A stretch of 64,000 nucleotides of DNA. Origin: Achromobacter sp. HZ34. GTDB lineage: Bacteria > Pseudomonadota > Gammaproteobacteria > Burkholderiales > Burkholderiaceae_B. The notes under the pieces were generated by a model, which worked only from the letters and a program-made list of their open reading frames with translations, was not told the origin of the DNA and did no database searches. The translations under genes and the position numbers were made by a program. This document shows positions 10,752 to 19,810 of the stretch, piece after piece. The stretch's first letter is position 1, and each line of letters starts with the position of its first letter. Where the stretch lies: positions 659,677 through 723,676 of the forward strand of contig NZ_NJIX01000004.1 in assembly GCF_002209485.1 (NCBI RefSeq), written 5' to 3'.

Positions 10752-11198
10752 TCAGGCCGCCTGGGCGGTGTCTTCGCTGGTATCTACCACTTCGACGGAG
10801 AAGGTCAGTTCGGCGGTGGCGGCCAGCATGGCCGAGGCCGAGCAGTACTTCTCGTGCGACAACTGCACGGCGCGCTCGACTGCCGCGCGCGGCAGCTTGC
10901 TGCCGGTGACCGTGAAGGCGAAGTGGATCTTGGTGAACACCTTGGGGTCGGTATCGGCACGGTCCGCATGCAGCTTGACGTTGCAGCCGGTGACGGCGTG
11001 GCGGCCGCGCTTCAGGATCAGCACCACGTCGTAGGCCGTGCAGCCGCCGGTACCGGCCAGCACCATTTCCATGGGACGAAAGGCCAGGTCATGGCCGCCG
11101 CCATCCACGGCGCCGTCCATCGCGGCGATGTGGCCGCTGCCGGAGGTGGCTACGAACAGCATGCCCGAAGGGCCGCCCCAATCGATGGTGCATTCCAT
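10752..11198 (-). CDS. OsmC/Ohr family protein (YhfA-like)
   Basis: OsmC-fold proteins are small thiol-dependent peroxide reductases or related proteins of uncertain function. The 148-residue product has cysteines in GGCTAYDVV and VTGCNVKL, the arrangement of the YhfA branch, with the helix typical of the fold. The start at 11198 (MECTIDWGG) is chosen because the longer reading adds a poorly conserved Arg-rich leader. It is first in a probable operon with thyA and folA. Its substrate cannot be read from sequence. Confidence 0.88.
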   Translation of the reverse strand: MECTIDWGGPSGMLFVATSGSGHIAAMDGAVDGGGHDLAFRPMEMVLAGTGGCTAYDVVLILKRGRHAVTGCNVKLHADRADTDPKVFTKIHFAFTVTGSKLPRAAVERAVQLSHEKYCSASAMLAATAELTFSVEVVDTSEDTAQAA

Positions 11199-11354
11199 GT
11201 CGAAATCCCGTATTTGCTCAAGGTTGCGTGCGCGGCGCCGCGCGGGCCCCGTGCCAAAGCGCAAATGATAGCCGGTTCGCCGTTACCCATCCGGGAAGCC
11301 CACGGCGCCGACGCGGCCACGCGGCAAGCGGATTGCTGAGCTGGCGCTATGTCC

Positions 11355-11374
11355 GCCAGGCAGCGCTGCCTGGC
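11355..11374. repeat. 20-bp perfect palindrome in the osmC-like/coq7 divergent region
   Basis: The sequence GCCAGGCAGCGCTGCCTGGC is perfectly self-complementary. It sits between the divergent osmC-like and coq7 genes in a 355-base gap (11199-11553) that holds no gene. It could be an operator or a hairpin; no T run follows it. Confidence 0.6.
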
Positions 11375-11445
11375 CTGGAACCGAGGCCGTGGCATCCGCT
11401 GTAGCTCTCTGATCAGGATCAAGACGTATTCTCGTAATCCCTCAA

Positions 11446-11451
11446 TACAAT
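11446..11451 (+). promoter_or_regulatory. Candidate -10 element for coq7
   Basis: TACAAT matches the sigma-70 -10 consensus at five of six positions, about 100 bases upstream of the coq7 start. No good -35 is seen at the standard spacing, so support is weak. Confidence 0.35.
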
Positions 11452-11553
11452 AGCGGCTTGTCGCCACGTGCCCAGCGGGTTGCCATGGCCGTCATGTACC
11501 GCCCACGGGCCACCCGGTGCTACCCGCGGGGCGCGTTGTTACCAGGAGTTCTC

Positions 11554-12255
11554 ATGTCTTCCTCCGCTACTCCCCATTCTTCCGGCACTCCGGCTTCCGC
11601 CGCCGCTCCGGGTTTCCTGCGGCGTCGCAGCCTGCTGGACAATCTGCTGGGCGAGGTCGACCGTGCCTTGCAGGTGCTTTCCAACAACGCCAGCGCCGGC
11701 CGGCCATACCCGGCGGGCGCTGAAGTGGCGGACGACCCGCTGTCGGCGCAGGAAAAACGCCATGCCGCCGGGCTGATGCGGGTCAACCACGTGGGCGAGG
11801 TTTGCGCGCAGGCCCTGTATCGAGGCCAGGCCGTGGCGTGCGCCGACGCCAATGCCCGGGCGCTGCTGCGCGACGCCGCCGCCGAGGAAGTCGACCACCT
11901 GGCCTGGTGCGCGCGCCGCCTGGGAGAACTGAACAGCCATGTCAGCCTGTTCAATCCCATCTGGTACGCCGGCTCTTTCGCCCTTGGCCTGGCGGCGGGG
12001 CGTGCCGGCGTGCCGCGCAATCTCGGCTTCATGGCGGAAACCGAACGCCAGGTGGAAGCCCATCTGGACAGCCATTTGAAGATCCTGCCGGCCCAGGACA
12101 TCCGTTCGCGCAACGTGGTTGAACAGATGAAGCAGGACGAGATCAACCATAGGGTCAGCGCCGAGCGGGCCGGTGCCACCCCCTTGCCCCTGCCGGTGCG
12201 CGGTGCCATGCGGGCGTTGTCGCGGGTGATGACGACCACGGCGTATTGGATCTAG
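11554..12255 (+). CDS. coq7: 2-polyprenyl-3-methyl-6-methoxy-1,4-benzoquinol hydroxylase
   Basis: Coq7 is a membrane-associated diiron monooxygenase that hydroxylates demethoxyubiquinol late in ubiquinone synthesis. The iron-binding carboxylate/histidine motifs are visible in order: [34 protein letters not shown] and DEINHR. The 233-residue product is normal length. The ATG at 11554 follows AGGAG by six bases; the frame is open upstream but without such a site. Confidence 0.95.
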   Translation: MSSSATPHSSGTPASAAAPGFLRRRSLLDNLLGEVDRALQVLSNNASAGRPYPAGAEVADDPLSAQEKRHAAGLMRVNHVGEVCAQALYRGQAVACADANARALLRDAAAEEVDHLAWCARRLGELNSHVSLFNPIWYAGSFALGLAAGRAGVPRNLGFMAETERQVEAHLDSHLKILPAQDIRSRNVVEQMKQDEINHRVSAERAGATPLPLPVRGAMRALSRVMTTTAYWI

Positions 12256-12297
12256 GACTAGCCGGGGCAGACGGATCTGACGAGGCGCCGAACGTTA

Positions 12298-12534
12298 CAG
12301 GGTTAACCCGCAAGTGCGTCCCCATAATTGCAGTCGCCTTGCCGGCTGAGTGGGGGCGGGCGGCGGGTTTATAATGCGATGCACCAAAGCAACACTCGTG
12401 CTGATCCACAAGGTCTCCAAAAAATTATCTTGCATCGCACAAAAGTTCTGGTTAATATTCATTCAACGGATGTCGAAAAGCAGTTGGCGCGGTGCAAACC
12501 CCAAATGCTTCCGGTTGACCCCCAGGGTTAACCC
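12298..12534. repeat. Pair of identical 12-bp repeats containing a GGGTTAACCC palindrome
   Basis: CAGGGTTAACCC occurs at 12298-12309 and again, identically, at 12523-12534. Each copy holds the perfect palindrome GGGTTAACCC. They bracket the AT-richer stretch that contains the candidate small RNA. Their function is unknown; paired operators or remnants of an inserted segment are both possible. Confidence 0.65.
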
Positions 12535-12617
12535 TTCGACTTGCCACGATTGTCTCCTCCACCCTCCTCCTTTGGTGGATTTAGCCCAAGATCGCAAGAT
12601 CTTGGGCTTTTTTTTTT
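12370..12617 (+). ncRNA. Candidate small RNA with a C-rich loop hairpin and intrinsic terminator
   Basis: A perfect TATAAT (12370-12375) precedes about 240 bases of unusually AT-rich sequence with no credible gene, ending in a strong intrinsic terminator. A 9-bp inverted repeat (TGCGATGCA at 12375-12383, TGCATCGCA at 12431-12439) could fold the 5' part. Near the 3' end TCCACC (12558-12563) pairs with GGTGGA (12574-12579) and exposes the loop CTCCTCCTTT, a C-rich motif that can pair with Shine-Dalgarno sequences. No matching -35 is evident. It may instead be the processed 3' UTR of coq7. I do not recognise the family. Confidence 0.5.
12583..12617 (+). terminator. Intrinsic terminator with GCAA tetraloop
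   Basis: An 11-bp perfect stem (AGCCCAAGATC with GATCTTGGGCT), a GCAA tetraloop and ten consecutive T residues make this one of the strongest terminators in the window. It points along the plus strand and would end the candidate small RNA or a long coq7 transcript. Confidence 0.92.
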
Positions 12618-12632
12618 ATCCGTCGCCTGGCC

Positions 12633-13211
12633 TCAAGCGTCCTGGTTGAAGTTGGCGGGCGGCCAAGGATCGCCCGGTGCGTAGCCCACCGGCGTGGGTA
12701 AATCCATTTGACGGTGGACCCTCGGCGGTATGACGGGTGTATTAGGCAGCGCGCAGGCCGGCTGGCTGGACGGCAACTTTGCCGAGGACTTGGGCGGCAG
12801 GGGCGGTGGCGCCGTCCCTATGGGCGGAAGCGGCTGAGGTGCCCCCCACCCCGGCGGGAGGGGCGGCGGTGGCGCCAACGACTTCGGTACGGCAAGCCAT
12901 TGCGGGGCGGCGAAATCCGGTGGGGCATCCAAGTCGGTCGTCAGGTCTATCAAGTCTTCCATTTCTGGCGCGCCGCGCGTTGGCGCTGCTCTTCGCGGCG
13001 GGCACCAAGGTGCGGGGGCGTAATCGTTTCCCGCCCGGGCGTGTCCTTGCCCCTGTCCGGTAAGCTGCGCGGCGCGCCCGCTTTGCCCGGACCTACTGGC
13101 ACGAATGATGAGCGGAACGGGCAGATCCAGCAAATTCGGCTGCACCGGCGGGCGGGCGAAGTTGCTTGGCCAGGCCGTGCTGGCGCTGGGCGAAGTCGTG
13201 ATCAAAGTCAT
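12633..13211 (-). CDS. Proline-rich orphan protein, function unknown
   Basis: I recognise no family. The predicted 192-residue protein has a Ser/Thr/Pro-rich N-terminus without a signal peptide, a short acidic segment (MEDLIDLTTDLD, near residue 84) and then a proline-rich half with PPPPLPPGWG and APPPLPPKS. The last motif fits a class II SH3-ligand pattern (PxxPxK). Codon use (TTG, ATA, TTA, AGG, CTT) is less biased than in neighbouring genes, suggesting acquired or weakly expressed DNA. The start at 13211 was chosen over an upstream extension in the same frame. It overlaps no other gene. It could be a secreted effector-like protein or a spurious frame; both remain open. Confidence 0.45.
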   Translation of the reverse strand: MTLITTSPSASTAWPSNFARPPVQPNLLDLPVPLIIRASRSGQSGRAAQLTGQGQGHARAGNDYAPAPWCPPRRAAPTRGAPEMEDLIDLTTDLDAPPDFAAPQWLAVPKSLAPPPPLPPGWGAPQPLPPIGTAPPPLPPKSSAKLPSSQPACALPNTPVIPPRVHRQMDLPTPVGYAPGDPWPPANFNQDA

Positions 13212-13438
13212 GGCAGTCTCTGGTGAATGTTGGAAACTGCCGTCAGTGTCGCGGCCATGCGCACCGGTTCCCGCTCCCAGGGGCGCGCAGGCCGCCATTC
13301 CTCGCGGGTGACTCCTGGCTGGCGGGAGTCGCGGTTGATCTTCGTCACGGCTGCTAACGTCCCGCATCGCCGGCTCTCAATTACGCGGGCCCCTTTCTAC
13401 TAAAATCCGGCTCATTCATTCAGGCAGTGGAAAACTTC

Positions 13439-14716
13439 ATGTTGCGTATTCAGGATCTCAAGCTCGCCGTGGTCGGGCTGGGCTATGTCGGCTTGCCGCT
13501 GGCGGTTGAATTTGGCAAGCGCCGGCCGGTCATCGGCTTCGATATCAATCGGCGCCGGATCGAGGAATTGCAGCGTGGACATGACCACACCCTGGAAGTC
13601 GACGACGAGGAAATGGCCAGCGCGGCCCAGCTCACCTACACCGACGACCGCGCTCGGCTGGCCGAGGCCAATGTGTTCATCGTCACGGTGCCGACGCCGA
13701 TCGACGCCTACAAGCAGCCTGACCTGACCCCCCTGATACGCGCCAGCGAAACCATAGGCGCGGTGCTGAAGCGGGGCGATATCGTCATCTACGAATCCAC
13801 GGTCTACCCCGGCGCGACGGAAGAAGATTGCGTGCCGGTGCTGGAACGTGTCTCCGGCCTCAAGTTCAACGTCGATTTTTACGCCGGCTACAGCCCCGAA
13901 CGCATCAATCCGGGCGACAAGGCGCATCGTGTCAGCACGATACGCAAAGTGACCTCGGGGTCGACGCCGGAAGCGGCGGAGGTGGTCGACGCGCTCTATC
14001 GCGAAATCATCACGGCCGGCACGCACAAGGCGGCGTCCATCCGCGTGGCGGAGGCCGCCAAGGTCATCGAGAACACGCAGCGCGACGTCAACATCGCCCT
14101 GATCAACGAACTGGCGCTGATCTTCAACAAGATGGGCATTGACACCGAAGCGGTGCTGCAGGCGGCCGGCACCAAATGGAATTTCCTGCCTTTCCGTCCC
14201 GGCCTGGTGGGCGGGCACTGCATCGGCGTTGATCCCTACTACCTGACGCACAAGGCACAATCGATCGGCTACCACCCGGAAATCATCCTGGCGGGCCGTC
14301 GCCTGAATGACGCCATGGGCAGCTATGTGGTGTCGCAGCTGGTGAAATCCATGATGCGCAAGCGCATCCACGTGCAAGGCGCACGCGTGCTGGTGATGGG
14401 ACTGGCGTTCAAGGAGAACTGCCCGGACCTGCGCAACACACGCATCGTCGATATCGTGCGCGAGCTGGGTGAATACAACGTCTCGGTCGACGTCTACGAC
14501 CCCTGGATCGACCCGGAAGAGTCGGTGCAAGAGTACGGCATTACCCCTGTCAGCCAGCCGCAGGCAGGGGCTTACGACGGCATCGTTCTTGCTGTCGCGC
14601 ATCAGCAGTTCGGCGCCATGGGTGCAGCGGCCATTCGCGCCTACGGCAAGCCCGAGCACATTCTTTACGACCTGAAATACGTCCTGAGCCCGGACGAATC
14701 GGATCTGCGGCTGTAA
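13439..14716 (+). CDS. wbpO: UDP-N-acetyl-hexosamine 6-dehydrogenase (WbpO/TviB type)
   Basis: This NAD-dependent enzyme oxidises C6 of UDP-GlcNAc or UDP-GalNAc to the uronic acid for surface polysaccharides. The 425-residue product begins with a Rossmann motif ([12 protein letters not shown]). Its catalytic Cys261 sits in [11 protein letters not shown], and the C-terminal domain starts near [21 protein letters not shown] at 13427 in the same frame is an alternative start. It lies 29 bases before wbpP, a pair known from O-antigen and Vi-capsule loci. Confidence 0.93.
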   Translation: MLRIQDLKLAVVGLGYVGLPLAVEFGKRRPVIGFDINRRRIEELQRGHDHTLEVDDEEMASAAQLTYTDDRARLAEANVFIVTVPTPIDAYKQPDLTPLIRASETIGAVLKRGDIVIYESTVYPGATEEDCVPVLERVSGLKFNVDFYAGYSPERINPGDKAHRVSTIRKVTSGSTPEAAEVVDALYREIITAGTHKAASIRVAEAAKVIENTQRDVNIALINELALIFNKMGIDTEAVLQAAGTKWNFLPFRPGLVGGHCIGVDPYYLTHKAQSIGYHPEIILAGRRLNDAMGSYVVSQLVKSMMRKRIHVQGARVLVMGLAFKENCPDLRNTRIVDIVRELGEYNVSVDVYDPWIDPEESVQEYGITPVSQPQAGAYDGIVLAVAHQQFGAMGAAAIRAYGKPEHILYDLKYVLSPDESDLRL

Positions 14717-14745
14717 ACCCGGTCATCATTGAAGAAGGTATAAGC

Positions 14746-15771
14746 ATGACGAATCGCTATCAACAGATTACCGAGGAACTGCGCCAGGCGCCCCGTAAAT
14801 GGCTGATCACCGGCTGCGCGGGCTTTATCGGCTCGAACCTGCTGGAGACGTTGCTCAAGCTCGATCAGACCGTGGTCGGATTGGATAATTTCGCCACCGG
14901 CTTCCAGCACAACCTGGACGAGGTGATGGAACTGGTGACGGCCGAGCAATGGGCCCGCTTCACGTTCATCGAAGGCGACATCCGCAATGTCGAAACCTGC
15001 CGCCGTGCCTGCACCGGCGTGGACTTCGTGCTGCACCAGGCCGCGCTGGGTTCGGTGCCGCGCTCGCTGGCCGATCCCCTGGCTACCAATGCGGTGAACA
15101 TCGACGGGTATCTGAACATGCTGGTGGCGGCGCGTGATGCGCGCGTGCACGGTTTCGTCTATGCGGCGTCCAGCTCGACCTACGGCGACCATCCCGGTCT
15201 GCCCAAGATCGAATCGGAGATCGGCAATCCGCTGTCGCCTTATGCCGTGACGAAGTACGTCAACGAGCTTTACGCCAACGTCTTTGCCCGGTCCTATGGT
15301 TTCGGCAGCGTGGGCCTGCGCTACTTCAATGTGTTCGGCAAGCGCCAGGATCCCAACGGTGCCTACGCCGCGGTGATTCCGAAGTGGATCAGCGCCATGA
15401 TCCGCGATGAGGACGTCGTGATCAACGGCGACGGCGAGACCAGCCGTGACTTCTGCTTCGTCGAGAATGCCGTCCAGGCCAATCTGCTGGCGGCGCTGTC
15501 GCAGCCGGAGAAGGCCAGCCAGGTTTACAACGTGGCGTTCAACGCCCGCACCAGCCTGAACCAGTTGTTCGAGCACCTGCGCGCGCAATTGGCCAAGCAC
15601 GGCGTGAAGTACGACAAGGCGCCTGTCTACGGTGAGTTCCGTGCCGGCGACGTGCGGCACTCGCAGGCCGACATCGGCAAGGCCAACGAGCACCTGGGCT
15701 ACAAGCCCATGCACGACATCCTGGAAGGGCTGGAAGTTGCCATGCCCTGGTACACGCAATTCCTGCGGTGA
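14746..15771 (+). CDS. wbpP: UDP-N-acetylglucosamine 4-epimerase (WbpP/TviC type)
   Basis: WbpP interconverts UDP-GlcNAc and UDP-GalNAc or their uronic acids. The 341-residue short-chain dehydrogenase-type product has the NAD motif GCAGFIGSN, the [13 protein letters not shown] segment and the catalytic YxxxK in SPYAVTKY. It follows wbpO with a GAAGAAGG ribosome site, and a terminator directly after the stop ends the pair. Glycosyltransferases are not in this window, so the pair supplies precursors to a locus elsewhere. Confidence 0.94.
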   Translation: MTNRYQQITEELRQAPRKWLITGCAGFIGSNLLETLLKLDQTVVGLDNFATGFQHNLDEVMELVTAEQWARFTFIEGDIRNVETCRRACTGVDFVLHQAALGSVPRSLADPLATNAVNIDGYLNMLVAARDARVHGFVYAASSSTYGDHPGLPKIESEIGNPLSPYAVTKYVNELYANVFARSYGFGSVGLRYFNVFGKRQDPNGAYAAVIPKWISAMIRDEDVVINGDGETSRDFCFVENAVQANLLAALSQPEKASQVYNVAFNARTSLNQLFEHLRAQLAKHGVKYDKAPVYGEFRAGDVRHSQADIGKANEHLGYKPMHDILEGLEVAMPWYTQFLR

Positions 15772-15775
15772 CATG

Positions 15776-15820
15776 AAAAAAAGCCCCGCGCCAGATGAAC
15801 TGGCGCGGGGCTTTTTTTTT
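15776..15820. terminator. Bidirectional intrinsic terminator after wbpP
   Basis: A 12-bp GC-rich stem (GCCCCGCGCCAG, loop ATGAA, CTGGCGCGGGGC) is flanked by seven A residues and nine T residues. It serves both wbpP and the convergent phosphomutase gene. Confidence 0.95.
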
Positions 15821-15832
15821 GGGCGAGAGGAC

Positions 15833-17230
15833 TTAGAACGGCAGCTTCACATCCGGCTTGAGCAGTTGCAGTTGCTGGCGGAAGTCGTCCTGGATGCGCT
15901 TGAGGGCGGCGTCGGTGTCGGCCTCGAAACGCAGCACCACCACCGGCGTGGTGTTCGACGGCCGGGCCAGGCCGAAGCCGTCCGGATACTCGGCACGCAC
16001 GCCGTCGATGGTCACCACGTTGATGGCGCCGTCGAACTTGCCCTTTTCCTGCAGGGCCTTGACCAGGGCGAAGGGTTCGCCTTCTTCCATTTCAAGCTTC
16101 AGTTCGGGCGTCGAGATGGCTTGGGGCAAGGCTTCCAGCACGGCCGACGGGTTGGCGTCGCGCGACACGATTTCCAGCAGGCGGGTGCCGGTGTACAGGC
16201 CATCGTCGAAACCGAACCAGCGTTCCTTGAAGAAGATGTGGCCGCTCATTTCGCCGGCCAGCGGGGCGCCGGTCTCGGCCAGCTTGGCCTTGACCAGCGA
16301 GTGGCCGGTCTGCCACATCAGCGGCTTGCCGCCCGCCTCGGTGACGGCCAGGCCGACGTGGCGGCTGCACTTGACGTCATAAATGATGGTGGCGCCCGGA
16401 TTGCGCTCCAGTACGTCACGCGCGTACAGGATCAGCTGGCGGTCGGGCCAGATGATCTGGCCGGACTTGGTGACCACGCCCAGGCGGTCGCCGTCGCCGT
16501 CGAAGGCCAGGCCGATTTCGTTGTCGGTGGTCTGCACGCAGCGGATCAGGTCTTCCAGATTGTGCGGGTCGGCCGGATCGGGGTGATGGTTGGGGAAGTT
16601 GCCGTCGACCTCGCAGAACAGCTCGGTGACTTCGCAGCCCAGGGCGCGGAACAGGCGCGGCGCGATGGCGCCGGCCACGCCGTTGCCGCAGTCCACCGCG
16701 ATCTTCATCGGGCGCGCCAGCTTGACGTCGCCGACGATGCGCTGCAGATAGGTTTCCACCAGATCCAGTTCGCGGCGCTTGCCGGGGGTGACACCGGGCG
16801 GGGCCTTGCCGCCGGCGGCTTCCATGGCCTTGCGCAGTTCCTGGATGCCGTCGCCATACAGGGCGGCGCCCGCCAACATCATCTTGAAACCGTTGTACTT
16901 GGGCGGATTATGGCTGCCGGTGATGGCCACGCCGGAGCCGGTCTTCAGCGTATAGGCGCCGAAATAGACCAGCGGCGTCGGCACTTCGCCGATGTCCACG
17001 GTGTCCACGCCGCCGGCGTTCAGGCCATCCTGCAAAGCCAGCGACAGTTCTTCGCTGCTCAGGCGGCCGTCGCGGCCGATGACCATTTCGCTGACGCCCA
17101 GGGAACGGGCGCGGGCGGCCAGTGCCAGGCCCAATTCGCGGGCAAAGCCGGCGTTCAACAGGTCCGGCACGGTGCCGCGGATGTCGTAGGCTTTGAAAAT
17201 CGATGCGGGAATTGTCGACGCGGTAGCCAC
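15833..17230 (-). CDS. Phosphomannomutase/phosphoglucomutase
   Basis: Alpha-D-phosphohexomutases of this type interconvert hexose 1- and 6-phosphates for polysaccharide and lipopolysaccharide precursors. The 465-residue product has the phospho-serine loop AITGSHNPP (Ser106), the metal site AFDGDGDRLG, the sugar-binding GEMSGHIFF and the C-terminal phosphate-binding RPSNTTP. It matches the AlgC/PMM-PGM group in length and order. Convergence with wbpP and its role in sugar activation suggest a shared pathway rather than a shared transcript. Confidence 0.94.
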   Translation of the reverse strand: MATASTIPASIFKAYDIRGTVPDLLNAGFARELGLALAARARSLGVSEMVIGRDGRLSSEELSLALQDGLNAGGVDTVDIGEVPTPLVYFGAYTLKTGSGVAITGSHNPPKYNGFKMMLAGAALYGDGIQELRKAMEAAGGKAPPGVTPGKRRELDLVETYLQRIVGDVKLARPMKIAVDCGNGVAGAIAPRLFRALGCEVTELFCEVDGNFPNHHPDPADPHNLEDLIRCVQTTDNEIGLAFDGDGDRLGVVTKSGQIIWPDRQLILYARDVLERNPGATIIYDVKCSRHVGLAVTEAGGKPLMWQTGHSLVKAKLAETGAPLAGEMSGHIFFKERWFGFDDGLYTGTRLLEIVSRDANPSAVLEALPQAISTPELKLEMEEGEPFALVKALQEKGKFDGAINVVTIDGVRAEYPDGFGLARPSNTTPVVVLRFEADTDAALKRIQDDFRQQLQLLKPDVKLPF

Positions 17231-17657
17231 GTTGATTCCTTGTTCAGGGGTGCGATGAAAAGGGCATTATCCCCGATTGCCGGTGGCGCCATCGCCTGCT
17301 GCGTGCTGCATGTGTCCTAGTCCTCTCGGACGAAACACGCAGTGCGGGATGCGATCCGGCGGGGGGTTGGCTGCGAATCAGCGCCACGCATCCCGCCAGG
17401 AATTGCGCCACGCGGAGATCGCGGGGCAGGGGGGATTGTTACACGGAAGCGGACGCGGTCGATGTGTCTGAATCCGACAATCCTGACGGAGCATTGCGGC
17501 GGGATGCTGCCATAGCCCTTGGCGAGCACGTCTCGTCCTACAATAGCTTCACTTTCCGTCCGCCCAGGCGGGGCGCCGTTTCGGCGCCTGCGTCGATTGC
17601 GCGGTTTGTCCGGGGGGACAAACCGTCCGGCGGCGGCCATAACCATTACGGTGGTCG
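17231..17657. other. Gene-free 427-base divergent control region
   Basis: No gene is supported here. A TACAAT hexamer at 17539-17544 could be the -10 of the plus-strand dehydrogenase gene. A hairpin with a 10-bp stem (CGGTTTGTCC, loop GGGG, GGACAAACCG) at 17602-17625 would lie in its 5' leader. GATAAT around 17260-17265 on the minus strand could serve the phosphomutase gene. Confidence 0.4.
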
Positions 17658-19073
17658 ATGACATTCCTGGATGAGTTGCGGGCATTGCTGGGCGCCGAGC
17701 ATGTATTGACCGGCGCCGATACGGACTCCTATACGCTGGACTGGCGCGGCCGCTATCAGGGCAGGGCCCTGGCCGTCGCGCGGCCCGCGGACACCGAGGC
17801 AGTGGCAGGTGTCGTGCGCCTGTGCGCCCGCCACCGGGTGCCGGTACTGCCGCAGGGCGGCAATACCAGCCTTTGCGGCGGCGCCACCCCGGACGGGGAA
17901 GGCGCAACGCTGATCCTGTCGTTGGGCCGGCTGAACCGGATCCGCGCCGTCGACACCGAGAACGATACGATTACCGTCGAGGCTGGCTGCATCCTGCAGG
18001 CGGTACAACAGGCCGCCGAGAATGCGGACCGCCTGTTTCCCCTGAGCCTGGCCGCCGAGGGCAGCTGCAGCATCGGCGGCAACCTGGCCACCAATGCCGG
18101 CGGCACCCAGGTGCTGCGCTACGGCAATACGCGCGACCTGACGCTGGGGCTGGAAGTCGTCACCCCGGACGGCCGTATCTGGCATGGCCTGCGCGGCCTG
18201 CGCAAGGACAACACCGGCTACGACCTGCGCGACCTGTACATCGGCAGCGAAGGCACGCTGGGCATCATCACCGCGGCCACGCTGAAGCTTTATCCTGCGC
18301 CGGTGGCCCGTTGCACGGCCTTGCTGGCGCTGCCGGGCGTGGAGGAGGCCGTGCAGGTGCTGTCCCGCGCCCGCAACGGCTTCGGCGCCACGCTGACCGG
18401 TTTCGAATTGATGGCCGGCTATTGCCTGCAAGGCGTGGTGCGCCTGTATCCGCAGCAGCGCCTGCCCTTCAGCGGCGAGTCGGCCCAGTCGCCCTGGTTC
18501 GCGCTGCTGGAACTGTCGGACAGCGAAAGCGAGGCGCATGCGCGCGAACGCTTCGAATCCGTGCTGGGCGAGGTGCTGGAGGCCGGCCTGGCCACCGACG
18601 CCGCCATCGCCGAGAACGTCGCGCAGACGCGCGCCTTGTGGCATCTGCGGGAAAGCATCCCCCTGGCCGAAGCGGCCTTCGGCAAGGCGGTCAAGCATGA
18701 CGTGTCGGTGCCGATTTCGCGCATCGCTGAATTCGTGCGCACCACCAACGGCCTGCTGCAAGCGCGCTTCCCCGGCGTCACCCATGTGATTTTCGGCCAC
18801 CTGGGCGACGGCAATCTGCATTACAACGTGGCGCCCGCGCCTGGCCAGGCCGAAGCCGACCTGCTGGCCCTGCAAGCGCAGATCTACCAGGTGGTGCACG
18901 ACAGCGTGTCCGCGCACCAGGGGTCGATCAGCGCCGAACATGGCGTCGGGCAACTCAAGGTGGACGAGCTGACCCGCTACAAGGATCCCCTGGAGCTGGA
19001 GCTGATGCGCCGGATCAAGCAGGCGCTGGATCCGGACGGGATCATGAACCCCGGCAAGGTTGTCCGCGTATGA
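17658..19073 (+). CDS. FAD-binding D-2-hydroxyacid dehydrogenase (D-2-hydroxyglutarate/D-lactate type)
   Basis: This flavoprotein belongs to the VAO/PCMH group that oxidises D-2-hydroxyacids. The 471-residue product has the FAD-binding block LPQGGNTSLCGG (about residues 62-75), SIGGNLATNAGG and the C-terminal HLGDGNLHYN and EHGVGQLK motifs that ligate metal and substrate. It resembles D-2-hydroxyglutarate dehydrogenase more than GlcD, but the substrate cannot be fixed. Its stop overlaps the following response regulator start (ATGA), so it is coupled to a two-component system. Confidence 0.9.
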   Translation: MTFLDELRALLGAEHVLTGADTDSYTLDWRGRYQGRALAVARPADTEAVAGVVRLCARHRVPVLPQGGNTSLCGGATPDGEGATLILSLGRLNRIRAVDTENDTITVEAGCILQAVQQAAENADRLFPLSLAAEGSCSIGGNLATNAGGTQVLRYGNTRDLTLGLEVVTPDGRIWHGLRGLRKDNTGYDLRDLYIGSEGTLGIITAATLKLYPAPVARCTALLALPGVEEAVQVLSRARNGFGATLTGFELMAGYCLQGVVRLYPQQRLPFSGESAQSPWFALLELSDSESEAHARERFESVLGEVLEAGLATDAAIAENVAQTRALWHLRESIPLAEAAFGKAVKHDVSVPISRIAEFVRTTNGLLQARFPGVTHVIFGHLGDGNLHYNVAPAPGQAEADLLALQAQIYQVVHDSVSAHQGSISAEHGVGQLKVDELTRYKDPLELELMRRIKQALDPDGIMNPGKVVRV

Positions 19074-19810
19074 ATTCCCCAGCCCCGTCGTCCTCGTCAT
19101 CGTCGTCATCCGCTTCGTCCGGCCACCATCGCGTCCTCATCGTCGAGGATGACGCGACCATCGCCGGCAACCTCTACAGTTTCCTCGAGCAGCGCGGCTT
19201 CGTGCCGGACGCGGCTTATGACGGCCGCGCCGCGCTCGGCCTGCTGACATCGCAGCACTTCGACGCCGTCATCCTGGACGTCGGCCTGCCGGGCATGGAC
19301 GGCTATGCGGTACTGCGCGCCATGCGTACCGAACACTTGCTGCCTGTGCCGGTTTTGATGCTGACCGCCCGTGCCGAGCTGGACGACAAACTGGCTGGTT
19401 TCTCCCATGGGGCGGACGACTACCTGACCAAACCTTTCGCGCTGGCGGAAGTGGAGGCCAGGCTGAACGCCCTGATCCTGCGCGCCAGTGGCGGCGTGGC
19501 GACGCCGGTGCGCCGCTGCGGCGCGCTCAGCTATGACAGCCGCACCCGCATCGTGGCGGTGGACGGCAAGCCGGTGCACCTGACGCGCAAGTCCGTCATG
19601 ATCATCGAAGCCTTGCTGCGCGATCCCGGCCGCGTGGTGTCGCGCGCCGAACTGGAAAGCCATCTGTGGGGCGCCGAGCCGCCGTCCTCCGACGCCCTGC
19701 GCAGCCAGATGCACCTGTTGCGCAAGGCGCTGAACGACGCCGGCTTCGATGGCATCGAAACCCTGCATGGGACCGGCTGGCGCCTGCTGGTGGACGGTGC
19801 CGACGCATGA
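19070..19810 (+). CDS. OmpR-family response regulator
   Basis: The 246-residue product has a receiver domain (about residues 22-135) with phospho-acceptor Asp70 in VILDVGLPGMDGY and the conserved Lys in LTKPF. A winged-helix output domain ends in TLHGTGWRLL. The first 20 residues are Ser-rich and probably disordered. It overlaps both the upstream dehydrogenase and the downstream histidine kinase by four bases (ATGA), so the three proteins should be made together. Confidence 0.93.
   Translation: MNSPAPSSSSSSSSASSGHHRVLIVEDDATIAGNLYSFLEQRGFVPDAAYDGRAALGLLTSQHFDAVILDVGLPGMDGYAVLRAMRTEHLLPVPVLMLTARAELDDKLAGFSHGADDYLTKPFALAEVEARLNALILRASGGVATPVRRCGALSYDSRTRIVAVDGKPVHLTRKSVMIIEALLRDPGRVVSRAELESHLWGAEPPSSDALRSQMHLLRKALNDAGFDGIETLHGTGWRLLVDGADA

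Noticed and set aside
12350..12649. A 99-codon plus-strand frame through the small-RNA region
   Set aside because: It would start upstream of the TATAAT, runs through the terminator hairpin and T run, and resembles no protein.
19070..19130. Ser-rich start of the response regulator as a signal peptide
   Set aside because: It is hydrophilic (runs of Ser codons) with no hydrophobic core, so it is read as a disordered N-terminal extension.
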